This document shows positions 1 through 7,956 of a stretch of 11,189 nt of DNA, piece by piece. Positions within the stretch are counted from its first letter, which is position 1. Every line of letters begins with the position of its first letter. The stretch comes from SFWF01 sp964599835. Lineage in GTDB: Bacteria > Bacillota > Clostridia > Oscillospirales > Acutalibacteraceae. The notes below the pieces were generated by a model. That model worked only from the letters and a program-made list of their open reading frames with translations. It was not told the DNA's origin and made no database searches. Location of the stretch: positions 1 through 11,189 of the forward strand of contig CAZRHF010000070.1 of NCBI GenBank assembly GCA_964599835.1, read 5' to 3'. Both the position numbers and the translations under genes were made by a program.

Positions 1-2
1 AT

Positions 3-770
3 AAATTGATGATTTATATTTGCAAAGGCACAGACACCGAGAAATTAGATTGGTTCAAGATAATCAATATCGCAGGAGAAAAACTAACCGAGCAGGAACT
101 TCGCAATGCCATTTATACGGGCGAATGGCTTTCAGATGCTAAAAAGTATTTTAGCAAAAATCAATGTATCGCATATAAAATAGGCGAAAAATATATGAAC
201 GGTTCTACCATAAGACAAGATTATTTGCAGACCGTTTTAAGTTGGGTATCTGCAAAAGAAAACAAGACCATTGAACAGTATATGGCAGAACACCAACACG
301 ACACCCATTCAACCCCGTTAAAACAGTATTTCAAGACCGTTATTGATTGGATCGAACTCACTTTCCCTAAATACCGAGCAAAACTAATGAAAGGGTTAAA
401 TTGGGGTATTCTCTACAACGAATACGGAAATAATGTTTATGACCCTAACGAGTTGGAGAGCGAAATCAACCGTCTTTTGCAGGACGATGATATTACCAAA
501 CAGAAAGGTGTTTATGAATATCTGTTAAGTGGTAAGACCAAAGAAAAGGCATTGTCAATTAGAGCATTTACCGATAATGAAAAAATGACAATGTATGAAA
601 GACAAAAAGGTATTTGCCCAATGTGTAAAGCGGAAGGCAAAAGGATAAAATGGAATTTTGAAGATATGCACGCCGACCATAAAACACCGTGGTGCAAGGG
701 CGGTCATACCACACTTGATAACGGACAAATGCTTTGCCGCGAGCATAATCTCCAAAAATCGGATATATAA
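3..770 (+). CDS. DUF262/HNH endonuclease-like protein, C-terminal part (5' truncated by window edge)
   Basis: The frame is open to the left edge and the first visible residues already read as the interior of a domain, so the true start lies outside the window; the internal TTG/ATG codons near the edge are not the start. About 255 residues are visible. The first part (KGTDTEKLDWFKIINIAGEK and following) resembles the later half of DUF262 proteins, a family related to GmrS-type NTPase/nuclease modules of restriction and phage-defence systems. The C-terminus is an HNH zinc-finger nuclease. Numbering from the TTG at position 6, it has C204-x2-C207, the ADHKTPW motif with catalytic-type H225, N239, and C244-x2-H247 as a second metal-ligand pair. 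The protein probably nicks or cuts DNA, perhaps with nucleotide dependence set by the missing N-terminal half. The gene is richer in A/T codons (AAA, GAA, ATT) than its neighbours, suggesting horizontal acquisition. It converges on the AEC gene. Family assignment is firm; target and role are unknown. Confidence 0.85.
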   Translation, partial: KLMIYICKGTDTEKLDWFKIINIAGEKLTEQELRNAIYTGEWLSDAKKYFSKNQCIAYKIGEKYMNGSTIRQDYLQTVLSWVSAKENKTIEQYMAEHQHDTHSTPLKQYFKTVIDWIELTFPKYRAKLMKGLNWGILYNEYGNNVYDPNELESEINRLLQDDDITKQKGVYEYLLSGKTKEKALSIRAFTDNEKMTMYERQKGICPMCKAEGKRIKWNFEDMHADHKTPWCKGGHTTLDNGQMLCREHNLQKSDI

Positions 771-810
771 AAGATTGCCCTGACGCAATTTGCGTCAGGG
801 CAATCTTTTT
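769..810. terminator. Bidirectional intrinsic terminator between converging genes
   Basis: A perfect inverted repeat has 20-base arms, 769-788 and 790-809, around a single central base. The stem core is GATTGCCCTGACGCAA. The arms begin with AAAA on the left and end with TTTTT on the right, so either strand gives a G/C-containing hairpin followed by a U-run. It overlaps the stop codon of the HNH gene and lies nine bases beyond the stop of the converging AEC gene, so it can end both transcripts. Confidence 0.93.
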
Positions 811-818
811 AACTAATT

Positions 819-1766
819 TTACTGAAATACCTGCGCCAGAGCCACTATTACGGGCATTGTGATTATCGACAGCAGGGTGGTGAAGGCTACAAGATTTACC
901 GAGGTGTTAACGTCGTTTTCATATTTAACGGTAAACACGGTGGTGACGGCCGCCACGGGGGCGCTTGCCGCAACTACGAGGGAGACCAGAATATCTCCTC
1001 TGACTCCGCAAAGCAGGAGTACAAAGAGAGAGGCCACGGGAACAACTATCAGTCTTAAAAAGGCCACAACATAGGTGCTTGCCGATTTAAGTGAGGCCAT
1101 AATATCGCTGTTTGCAAGGTTAAAGCCGATAACCATCATTGCAATGGGGGTGTTAAGGTCGGCCATATAGCTAAGGGTTACAGCCACGGGTTCGGCGTAT
1201 TCATTTATCGGAACCGAGAAAAGGAAGACTATCAGTCCGGTTACAACGGCGATAAGACCGGGGTTTAGTATCAGCTTTTTAACCGACATTGTTTTAAGGC
1301 TTCCGCTGGAGCAGATAACTCCGTAGGTCCAGACCAGCAGGTTAAAAACTCCCACGCATACCGCGCCGTAGAAGACGCCTTCCTGTCCCAGGACCGCCTC
1401 CTGCAGAGGAATACCCATATATCCCACGTTGGAAAAAACCAGTCCGAAGCGGAGCACCCTCATCTTCTTCTCGTCCTTACCGCGGAATATAATATGTACA
1501 AGGACGATGGTTGCCGCCATAATGGCGAAGAATGCGATAAAGCAGACTATAAGGCCGTTTAAATGCTCCTCGTCGCATTTCATATTTGAAAAGGAATTGA
1601 TTATCAGGCAGGGGGTGACGAAGTACATCACTACGTCACTCATAACCTTAGAGCCCTCTTTGTTTATGAGCTTTGTCTTATTACCCACAAAGCCGAAGGC
1701 CATAAGTATAAAGAGGACTAAGACCTGTATAAAGACCGTTTGAAAATTAGATAGGAATTGTGCCAT
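819..1766 (-). CDS. AEC family (auxin efflux carrier-like) transporter
   Basis: This is a 315-residue, very hydrophobic protein with roughly ten predicted membrane segments in two halves. The N-terminus (FGFVGNKTKLINKEG, then a segment ending in VTPCLIINSFSN) and the C-terminus (AASAPVAAVTTVFTVKYEND, then a segment with LLSIITMPVIVAL) match the signature regions of the Mem_trans/AEC family (PF03547). Bacterial members transport organic acids such as malate or malonate, and most have no known substrate. The start ATG lies one base after the galT stop (TAA-T-ATG on the minus strand) and has only a weak Shine-Dalgarno-like GGTAAA, so its translation is probably coupled to galT. Length is normal for the family. 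The pairing with galT hints at a carbohydrate-derived or fermentation product as cargo, but nothing in the sequence fixes the substrate or direction. Confidence 0.9.
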   Translation of the reverse strand: MAQFLSNFQTVFIQVLVLFILMAFGFVGNKTKLINKEGSKVMSDVVMYFVTPCLIINSFSNMKCDEEHLNGLIVCFIAFFAIMAATIVLVHIIFRGKDEKKMRVLRFGLVFSNVGYMGIPLQEAVLGQEGVFYGAVCVGVFNLLVWTYGVICSSGSLKTMSVKKLILNPGLIAVVTGLIVFLFSVPINEYAEPVAVTLSYMADLNTPIAMMVIGFNLANSDIMASLKSASTYVVAFLRLIVVPVASLFVLLLCGVRGDILVSLVVAASAPVAAVTTVFTVKYENDVNTSVNLVAFTTLLSIITMPVIVALAQVFQ

Positions 1767-1767
1767 A

Positions 1768-3255
1768 TTATTTTACCGAGCTACAGAAGCGGATAAATGC
1801 CGCCTTGCCTTCTTCATTTCTCTTGTAAACGCCGGCGTGCTCCAAAACCTTGGCAAAGACCTTGCCGACCTCTGCCTTTAAGATATCGTCCACATTATCT
1901 GCGGTGATATCGTAATCAGCCTTCCACTCCTCGACCCAGTCGGCGTGAGAGGCCGTAAGCTCGTTTGCGCGGAGATCTTCACCCTTAACTATTGCCTCGC
2001 CAAGGGCAGCAAGCTCGGTCTTAAGACGTGCGGGAAGAACCGCCAGACCCATTACCTCAATAAGACCGATGTTCTCCTTCTTTATGTGGTGAAGCTCGGC
2101 GTGGGGATGATAAACGCCCATAGGATGCTCCTCGGTGGTTATGTTGTTTCTAAGCACCAGATCAAGCTCGAAATTATCGCCGTTTTTACGGGCGATAGGA
2201 GTAATGGTATTGTGGGGCTCACCGTCCGAGAAAGCAAAAACAAAGGCACTTTCATCGGTATATCCGCGCCAGGCGGCCAGTATCTTATCGGCTAAAGCGC
2301 AGATACGGTCGGTATCGGGGGAGGAGAGACGGATAACCGACATAGGCCATTTTACTATGCCTGCGCTAACGTCCTCAAAGCCCTCAAAAGAAAGGGGAGT
2401 TTCAACGGGTGCCTTAGCCATGGCGAAGGTGTAATGTCCGCCCTGGAAATGGTCGTGGGTGAGAATGGAGCCGCCAACAATAGGCAGGTCGGCGTTGGAG
2501 CCTACGAAATAGTGGGGGAAGGACTTCACAAAGCTTAAAAGCTTTCGGAAGGTATCGGGATTTATGGCCATAGGATTGTGACCCGAATCGAAAACGATAC
2601 AGTGCTCGTTATAGTAAACGTAGGGGGAATACTGCATCATCCAGTCCTTGCCGTTTACCTCTACGGGCAAAATTCTGTGGTTCTGACGGGCAGGGTGGTT
2701 TACTCGGCCGCAGTATCCTTCGTTTTCCTTGCAGAGCTGGCATTTTGGGTAGCCGGCCTGGGGAAGGTTCTTTGCGGCGGCAATGGCCTTGGGGTCCTTT
2801 TCGGGCTTGGAAAGGTTAACGGTGATGTCAATATCGCCGTACTCGGTGGAGGTGACCCACTTCATATCCTTTGCAATGCGGTAGCGGCGTATGTAGTCGG
2901 TATCACAGCTAAGCTTATAATACCAGTCGGTAGCCTTAACGGGATCCTCCTCGTAAAGCTCCTTAAAGGTCTTTCTGATAACCGAAGGACGGGGGGTTAA
3001 AATTCCCATAAGCTTAGTGTCGAAAAGGTCGCGGTAAACCACGCTGTCTTCGATAAGGCCGGCCGAAACGGCATAGTCCAGAAGTCCTGCTAAAATATCT
3101 TCAAGCTCGGCTTCGGGAATGTTTTCGGGTTCGGTGTAGTCGGTGAGCGACAGAGCCTCCAAAAGGTTATTTGTAATACATATCTTGTCGTCGGTCTCAA
3201 TAAGACCGGTCTTAAGTCCGTAATTTACAAGCTGTGCAACTTTTAAATTTATCAT
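1768..3255 (-). CDS. galT: UDP-glucose--hexose-1-phosphate uridylyltransferase (class II GalT)
   Basis: A cytoplasmic Leloir-pathway enzyme that exchanges UMP between UDP-glucose and galactose-1-phosphate, giving UDP-galactose and glucose-1-phosphate. At 495 residues it has the length of the class II GalT family found in Firmicutes, longer than the roughly 350-residue class I enzymes. The active-site motif is HDHFQ at residues 267-271, equivalent to the HxHxQ of class I; the second histidine (H269) is the likely uridylylated nucleophile. The preceding VGGSILT and the following GGHYTFAMA are typical of this class. A CQLC pair at 172-175 may bind a metal. The start is supported by the Shine-Dalgarno AAGGGGAA (minus strand, 3262-3269) six bases upstream. 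It heads a leftward two-gene operon with the AEC transporter and is transcribed divergently from the glycosidase operon. Galactokinase and epimerase are not in the window. The family call is very secure. Confidence 0.97.
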   Translation of the reverse strand: MINLKVAQLVNYGLKTGLIETDDKICITNNLLEALSLTDYTEPENIPEAELEDILAGLLDYAVSAGLIEDSVVYRDLFDTKLMGILTPRPSVIRKTFKELYEEDPVKATDWYYKLSCDTDYIRRYRIAKDMKWVTSTEYGDIDITVNLSKPEKDPKAIAAAKNLPQAGYPKCQLCKENEGYCGRVNHPARQNHRILPVEVNGKDWMMQYSPYVYYNEHCIVFDSGHNPMAINPDTFRKLLSFVKSFPHYFVGSNADLPIVGGSILTHDHFQGGHYTFAMAKAPVETPLSFEGFEDVSAGIVKWPMSVIRLSSPDTDRICALADKILAAWRGYTDESAFVFAFSDGEPHNTITPIARKNGDNFELDLVLRNNITTEEHPMGVYHPHAELHHIKKENIGLIEVMGLAVLPARLKTELAALGEAIVKGEDLRANELTASHADWVEEWKADYDITADNVDDILKAEVGKVFAKVLEHAGVYKRNEEGKAAFIRFCSSVK

Positions 3256-3291
3256 TTAAAATTCCCCTTATAAAAAATACATATTTATTTA

Positions 3292-3320
3292 ATTATATAA
3301 CCAAAGCTCTGTCAAGTCAA
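3292..3320 (-). promoter_or_regulatory. Sigma-A promoter for galT-AEC
   Basis: On the minus strand, TTGACT (3320-3315) and TATAAT (3297-3292) are separated by 17 bases, one mismatch from consensus. The -10 lies about 37 bases before the galT start codon, leaving a short leader that contains the AAGGGGAA ribosome site. An overlapping TTGACA (3315-3310) is only 12 bases from this -10 and is the poorer -35 candidate. Confidence 0.78.
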
Positions 3321-3392
3321 TCGGTTATTTGCATAGTAATTCTCAATATTTTTCCGCTTTTTACCATTATTTTATCAAAGGGCTTAAAAAAC

Positions 3393-3421
3393 TTGCAAGG
3401 AGCGGAATACCGTTATATAAT
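3393..3421 (+). promoter_or_regulatory. Sigma-A promoter for the GH78-GH2-DUF4886 operon
   Basis: TTGCAA (3393-3398), a 17-base spacer and a perfect TATAAT (3416-3421) precede the rhamnosidase gene. Transcription would begin about seven bases beyond the -10, within the tandem repeat that follows. The -35 boxes of this promoter and of the divergent galT promoter lie about 70 bp apart, so one regulator bound between them could control both directions. Confidence 0.78.
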
Positions 3422-3446
3422 AAATTCAAAGATAATAAATTCAAAG
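3417..3446 (+). repeat. Perfect 15-bp tandem duplication in the operon leader
   Basis: The 15-mer ATAATAAATTCAAAG occurs twice back to back, at 3417-3431 and 3432-3446, without mismatch. The first copy overlaps the last five bases of the -10 box; the second ends six bases before the ribosome-binding site. The second copy therefore also carries a partial -10-like AATAAT. It could be a recent slippage duplication or have some effect on leader length or transcription start. Confidence 0.92.
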
Positions 3447-3452
3447 AAAGTC

Positions 3453-3458
3453 GGAGGA
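3453..3458 (+). promoter_or_regulatory. Ribosome-binding site fixing the GH78 start
   Basis: GGAGGA sits seven bases before the ATG at 3465, ideal placement for a Firmicute. The reading frame is open farther upstream to 3234, but that stretch covers both promoters and runs into the divergent galT start, so 3465 is the real start. Confidence 0.93.
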
Positions 3459-3464
3459 AGAATT

Positions 3465-5615
3465 ATGTTCGAAAACGCAAAATGGATAGCGCGAAATTAT
3501 GCCGCTCGTCCCTGGAGGTATCCTCCCCTGGATGCTCAGCCCTCTTCACCCTATTTAGTCAGAGATTTTGAATTATCTGAAATGCCCGTATCTGTAGTCC
3601 TGAGTATTTGCGGAATGGGTCAGTCTGCCTATTATATAAACGGTGTCCGCGTACCCGACAGCCTTCTTCCTACCGAACCCTCCGATCACAGTAAAACGGT
3701 AATTTATAAGACCCACGACGTAACAGAAATGCTAAGTGTCGGTAAAAACCGACTTGGTGTGGTGCTGGGCAATAACGCCTATGCTGATCCTGCCTCAACG
3801 GGTCGCCGCAGACCCCGCCCCGAAATGATAGCCCAGCTTGATATTACGTATAGAAACGGCAAAACCGAAACCATTGTCAGTGATACCTCCTTTAAAACGG
3901 CCGATTCACCCACCATTTTCAGTCTCCGCCGTTGCGGTGAGAAATACGATGCAAGGCTCGAGATAGAGAACTGGAACACAAACTGCGATATAACAAACTG
4001 GGACAATGCCACAATAAGCCCCGGCGCAGGGGGAATGTTACGTACTACCGTTTGTCCGCCCCGACGTATAACGGCCGAGCATAAAGGAAAAGAGATAGCC
4101 AAAGGGCTTTTCGATTTCGGCATAACCACCGCCGGATGGATACGTATGAAGATAAAGGGCAAAAGAGGAAGCGAGGTCACGATAATTTATGCCGAACGTC
4201 TGTCTGATGACGGTCAGCACATCACCCACGAAGACATAAAGCACCAGCAGGGCCACTTTCCCACAATGCACCATAGGGACGTGTATATCCTTAAAGGGGA
4301 AGGGGAAGAAACCTTCGAGCCCTTATTTTCCTATCACGGTTTTCGGTATGTAGAGGTGGTAGGCGACTACGACAGCGTTGAGGTTACCGCCCTCACCGTC
4401 CATACCGATCTTAAATCGGTCGCCTCCTTCACCTGCGATAACGAGGTCATAAATAAAATACATAAGGCCTGTGTAAACTCTATGCTTACCTGCTCCCAAG
4501 GCGCCCCTGTCGACTGTCCTCAGCGCGAGCAGAACGAGTGGACGGGCGACGGAATGGTGTCGGCCGATACCTACAATATGGCCTTTGATGCATACGGAAT
4601 GTACTTTGAATGGATGCTGAAATTCAAGGATGCTCAGCTTCCAAGCGGCTTTCTTCCAAGTGTTATTCCCGCAAAGGAGGATTGGCCTTATAACTTTGCC
4701 TGCGGAATCGACTGGTCGAGCGCCATCATCCATATACCCTACTATGTTTGGAAATATACGGGAAATACCGAAATATTGGAACTTATGTGGGAAAATATGG
4801 AAAGGGCTATGGCTTATTTTGCAAAGCTCAGCGATACCAACCTTATAAACAACGGTGTCGGCGACTGGTCATGTATGGGTGAAGTATGTAAAATAGAAAT
4901 AACCGACACCATATACTACCGTATAGACGCCCTTTTAATGGCAAAAATGGCTTCGGCTCTCGGAAAAGATCCTTCAAAATATCTCAGCCTTGCCGAAGCG
5001 ATAAAGCGCGATTTTCGAGAGAAATATGTCACCGGCGGCAGGGTGAACTACGAGCATATAACCGCGGTAGTAGGCGGTATTTACAGCGGTATGCTGAACG
5101 ATAACGAGATACCTGCCGAGATAGAGCGCGTTGCAGAAATGCTTAAGGATCACGGCTACGCCTTTAAGGGCGGAATACATTGCCTTAGCTGGATATTTGA
5201 CGTTATGTCCGAAGGGGGCTATACCGATCTGCTTTTTAAAGTTGTAACCAACGATAAGGTCGACGGCTACGCCAAAAATGCTCGGGACGGATTTACTACT
5301 CTGCCCGAAAGGTTTGATGCAGGTAGAGCGGGCAGATATCAGAGCCTTAATCATCAGTTTACCTGTATGGTGGATGCTTGGTTTTACAAATGGCTGGCAG
5401 GCATACGTTTTGAGGGAAGCGGTACCGAAAACGTTATTATAGGTCCGCATTTTGTCGAGGGCATAAACACCTTTGCCGCTGAGGTAAAGGGTATTCGGGT
5501 CGAAAAGACCGAAACCGAGCTTAAGGTGGATTCGCCCTACCCCTTCACCCTGAAACTTTTCGGAAAAACCGAGCTTAAAAACAGCGGAAAGTATATATTT
5601 TCACTAAAGGGATGA
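3465..5615 (+). CDS. GH78-type alpha-L-rhamnosidase, cytoplasmic
   Basis: This 716-residue protein probably removes terminal alpha-L-rhamnose from a glycoside or oligosaccharide inside the cell; there is no signal peptide. Residues about 25-105 look like the N-terminal rhamnosidase beta domain (YINGVRVPDSLLPTEPSDHS). Residues about 216-300 match the next beta domain (FDFG...AGWIRMKIKG, then YILKGEGEETFEP and HGFRYVEVVG). Residues about 315-650 are the six-hairpin (alpha/alpha)6 catalytic domain and the rest a C-terminal beta domain. DCPQREQNEWTGD at 350-362 keeps acidic residues D350, E355 and D362 with the same +5 and +12 spacing as the known substrate-binding and catalytic D567/E572/D579 of Bacillus RhaB. 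LPERFD at 613-618 matches the usual WERWD region. The late SLNH...W block, where the second catalytic Glu normally sits, reads VDAW instead of VGEW. It is shorter than most GH78 enzymes. First gene of the operon; family likely, exact sugar less certain. Confidence 0.9.
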   Translation: MFENAKWIARNYAARPWRYPPLDAQPSSPYLVRDFELSEMPVSVVLSICGMGQSAYYINGVRVPDSLLPTEPSDHSKTVIYKTHDVTEMLSVGKNRLGVVLGNNAYADPASTGRRRPRPEMIAQLDITYRNGKTETIVSDTSFKTADSPTIFSLRRCGEKYDARLEIENWNTNCDITNWDNATISPGAGGMLRTTVCPPRRITAEHKGKEIAKGLFDFGITTAGWIRMKIKGKRGSEVTIIYAERLSDDGQHITHEDIKHQQGHFPTMHHRDVYILKGEGEETFEPLFSYHGFRYVEVVGDYDSVEVTALTVHTDLKSVASFTCDNEVINKIHKACVNSMLTCSQGAPVDCPQREQNEWTGDGMVSADTYNMAFDAYGMYFEWMLKFKDAQLPSGFLPSVIPAKEDWPYNFACGIDWSSAIIHIPYYVWKYTGNTEILELMWENMERAMAYFAKLSDTNLINNGVGDWSCMGEVCKIEITDTIYYRIDALLMAKMASALGKDPSKYLSLAEAIKRDFREKYVTGGRVNYEHITAVVGGIYSGMLNDNEIPAEIERVAEMLKDHGYAFKGGIHCLSWIFDVMSEGGYTDLLFKVVTNDKVDGYAKNARDGFTTLPERFDAGRAGRYQSLNHQFTCMVDAWFYKWLAGIRFEGSGTENVIIGPHFVEGINTFAAEVKGIRVEKTETELKVDSPYPFTLKLFGKTELKNSGKYIFSLKG

Positions 5616-5619
5616 TATT

Positions 5620-7944
5620 ATGCGCAAAGAAATAAACCTTAACAAACGCTGGAGCTTTTACAAAGGGGACATTGAGGTAAATCGCCCCACAGATAAGGGT
5701 CCTGCCTATGCTCAGTCCAAGACCGAGCGTAAAAAGATCGGCCCAGCCTCCTACCACTACCACGATAAACCCGATGATTACGGAAATGACTGCGAGAAAA
5801 GATGCATCGGTTGGAAGTGGGTAGACCTTCCCCACGACTATGTAATCGAGCAGGATAACGACCCTGCCCAGAACAACTCACACGGCTATTTTAAGTATGA
5901 AAACGCCTGGTACAGAAAGCATTTTGAACTTGACCCCGAGTTTGAGGGTAAGCGTATCACCCTCCGCTTCGACGGAATTGCGACCCAGTCCACGATCTAC
6001 TTAAACGGCTGTCTTATGGGTCACAATTTCTCTGCCTATAACACCTTCGAAATTGATATAACAAACGTCTGCTTTTTCGATAAGGAAAACGTCCTTGCCG
6101 TATACGTTAATACCGATGAATTTGAAGGCTGGTGGTATCAGGGAGGCGGAATTTACCGCGACGTTACTCTGACCGTCACCGAGCCCGTTGCCATCGACCT
6201 TTGGGGAGTTTATGCACCTTATGAGAAGATAGGGGATAACATCTGGCAGGTAAATTTTGAGACCACCGTTTTAAACGATTCCTACGAGGACGTTTCTGTC
6301 ACCGCCAAAACCGAAATTGTCGACAAAAACGGCAAGGTTGTAGCCGATGCTCAGGGGGAGGGAAGGGTTACCCTTCGCGACAAAGCCACCCTTAAATACT
6401 GTGCTACCGTAGAAGATCCCCTTCTCTGGGACTGTGAAAACCCAAATCTCTACTCGGTCGTTACAAGACTTTATAAAGACGGGGAAGAAATAGATGTAAA
6501 CACCACCCGTATAGGCTTCAGAACGGTGGAGATAACCGTAGAAAAGGGTCTGCTATTAAACGGAAAGCCCACCTTTATAAACGGCGTCTGCGCTCATCAG
6601 GATTTCGGTCTTACCGGCCTTGCCGTTCCCAGAAATATCGCATTTTATAAGATCGGGCTTATAAAGGAAATGGGTGCCAACGGATTCAGAACCAGCCATT
6701 ATCAGAACTCGGCCGACTATATGGATGCCTTCGACGAAATGGGATTCCTCGTTATGAACGAGGCAAGATGGTTTGAAGCCACACCCGAGGCAAAGCTTCA
6801 ACTTGAATCTCTCGTAAAACGGGATAGGGGCCGCCCCTCGGTAATTATGTGGTCCACGGGAAACGAGGAACCCACCTTTATAACCGAGCAGGGCAGACTC
6901 ACTCACAAGGCAATATACGCTCATATCAGAAAATTCGATAAACAGAGATACGTCTGCGCCGCCGTTGACAAAAGCCCCGAAAAGTGCACAATATACGATG
7001 ACTGCGATCTGATCGGAATAAACTACAACCTTGGAATATACGATACCGTCCACGCGCAAAAGCCGAATAAGGCAATATTTGCTTCGGAATGCTGTGCAAC
7101 GGGCACCGTCCGTGATTGGAACTTCCCCTCGAACGAATTTGGACGTATCCGCGACCGCGACATAGACACAAATTCCTGGTTTAAGGGCAGAGAACAAACC
7201 TATAAATTCCTTAGGGAACGCCCCTGGGTCTTCGGATGTTTCCAGTGGGCGGCGGTAGAGCACCGTGGCGAGGCTATGTGGCCTGCCGTTTGCTCAAAAT
7301 CGGGAGCGCTGGATCTCTTCCTGCAGAAAAAGGGAGCCTTTTATCAGAATAGATCCCATTGGACAAACACACCTATGGTTCATATCGTTCCCCATTGGAA
7401 TTTTAAAGGCCTTGAGGGTCAGGATATATTAGTCACCGTCTACACCAACTGCGACGAGCTGGAAATTATCTTAAACGGAGAAATAATTGACCGCAAGGCT
7501 ATAGAAAAATACGGCAGGGGAGAATGGAATATCCCCTATACCCCCGGTACTTTGACCGTAAAGGGCTACAGAGACGGTGCAGAGGTGGCCTCCCACAGCC
7601 GTACCACCACGGGAAGACCCGAAAAACTTAAGCTTACCGCCTTAAACGAGATAGAAGCCAACGGCTCTGATATCGCCCTTTTCCTTTGCGAGTGTGTGGA
7701 CTCTCTGGGTAGGGTAGTCCCCGATGCCGCCGAATTTGTCACATTCTCGGCTGGCTCACCTGCTAAGATAATCGGAACGGGCTCGGATAACACCGACCAC
7801 CGCTCGGTAGCAAATACCGACAGAAAAATGTATATGGGCAAAATTATGGTCGGCATAAAGCCCGCCGAGGGTCAGAAGACCTTGGAGCTTACCGCAATGT
7901 CAGATAATTGCGGCGTCACCCATATCATCACCGAACTGAAATAA
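5620..7944 (+). CDS. GH2 family beta-glycosidase (beta-galactosidase-like) with DUF4982 and C-terminal beta domain
   Basis: This 774-residue retaining glycoside hydrolase has no signal peptide. Order of domains: N-terminal sugar-binding jelly roll (about 60-185, with WVDLPHDYVIE and the WWYQGGGIYRDV signature), immunoglobulin-like domain (about 195-300), TIM barrel (about 305-570), DUF4982-like domain (about 585-650, with VTVYTNCDELEIILNGE) and an invasin/Big-like GH2 C-terminal domain (about 665-774). In the barrel, WSTGNE places the acid/base at E416, and IFASE places the nucleophile at E490; NGFRTSHY (354-361) is also typical. The start follows the rhamnosidase stop by four bases, with AAAGGGA (5606-5612) as ribosome site inside the upstream gene. 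This architecture is usually annotated as beta-galactosidase, but beta-glucuronidases and other activities occur in it. The neighbouring galT supports galactose as a product, though only by association. Confidence 0.92.
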   Translation: MRKEINLNKRWSFYKGDIEVNRPTDKGPAYAQSKTERKKIGPASYHYHDKPDDYGNDCEKRCIGWKWVDLPHDYVIEQDNDPAQNNSHGYFKYENAWYRKHFELDPEFEGKRITLRFDGIATQSTIYLNGCLMGHNFSAYNTFEIDITNVCFFDKENVLAVYVNTDEFEGWWYQGGGIYRDVTLTVTEPVAIDLWGVYAPYEKIGDNIWQVNFETTVLNDSYEDVSVTAKTEIVDKNGKVVADAQGEGRVTLRDKATLKYCATVEDPLLWDCENPNLYSVVTRLYKDGEEIDVNTTRIGFRTVEITVEKGLLLNGKPTFINGVCAHQDFGLTGLAVPRNIAFYKIGLIKEMGANGFRTSHYQNSADYMDAFDEMGFLVMNEARWFEATPEAKLQLESLVKRDRGRPSVIMWSTGNEEPTFITEQGRLTHKAIYAHIRKFDKQRYVCAAVDKSPEKCTIYDDCDLIGINYNLGIYDTVHAQKPNKAIFASECCATGTVRDWNFPSNEFGRIRDRDIDTNSWFKGREQTYKFLRERPWVFGCFQWAAVEHRGEAMWPAVCSKSGALDLFLQKKGAFYQNRSHWTNTPMVHIVPHWNFKGLEGQDILVTVYTNCDELEIILNGEIIDRKAIEKYGRGEWNIPYTPGTLTVKGYRDGAEVASHSRTTTGRPEKLKLTALNEIEANGSDIALFLCECVDSLGRVVPDAAEFVTFSAGSPAKIIGTGSDNTDHRSVANTDRKMYMGKIMVGIKPAEGQKTLELTAMSDNCGVTHIITELK

Positions 7945-7956
7945 AAGGAGCCCACA

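Noticed and set aside
3292..3315. TTGACA (3310-3315, minus strand) as the galT -35 box
   Set aside because: The spacer to TATAAT is only 12 bases; the overlapping TTGACT gives the optimal 17.
3234..3464. Upstream extension of the GH78 reading frame by 77 codons
   Set aside because: It covers both divergent promoters and the first codons of galT, contains no domain similarity, and a strong GGAGGA ribosome site points to 3465.
6556..7263. Long minus-strand open frame (235 codons) inside the GH2 gene
   Set aside because: It lies wholly opposite the conserved catalytic barrel of GH2, has no recognisable domain and no ribosome site; it mirrors the codon bias of the real gene.
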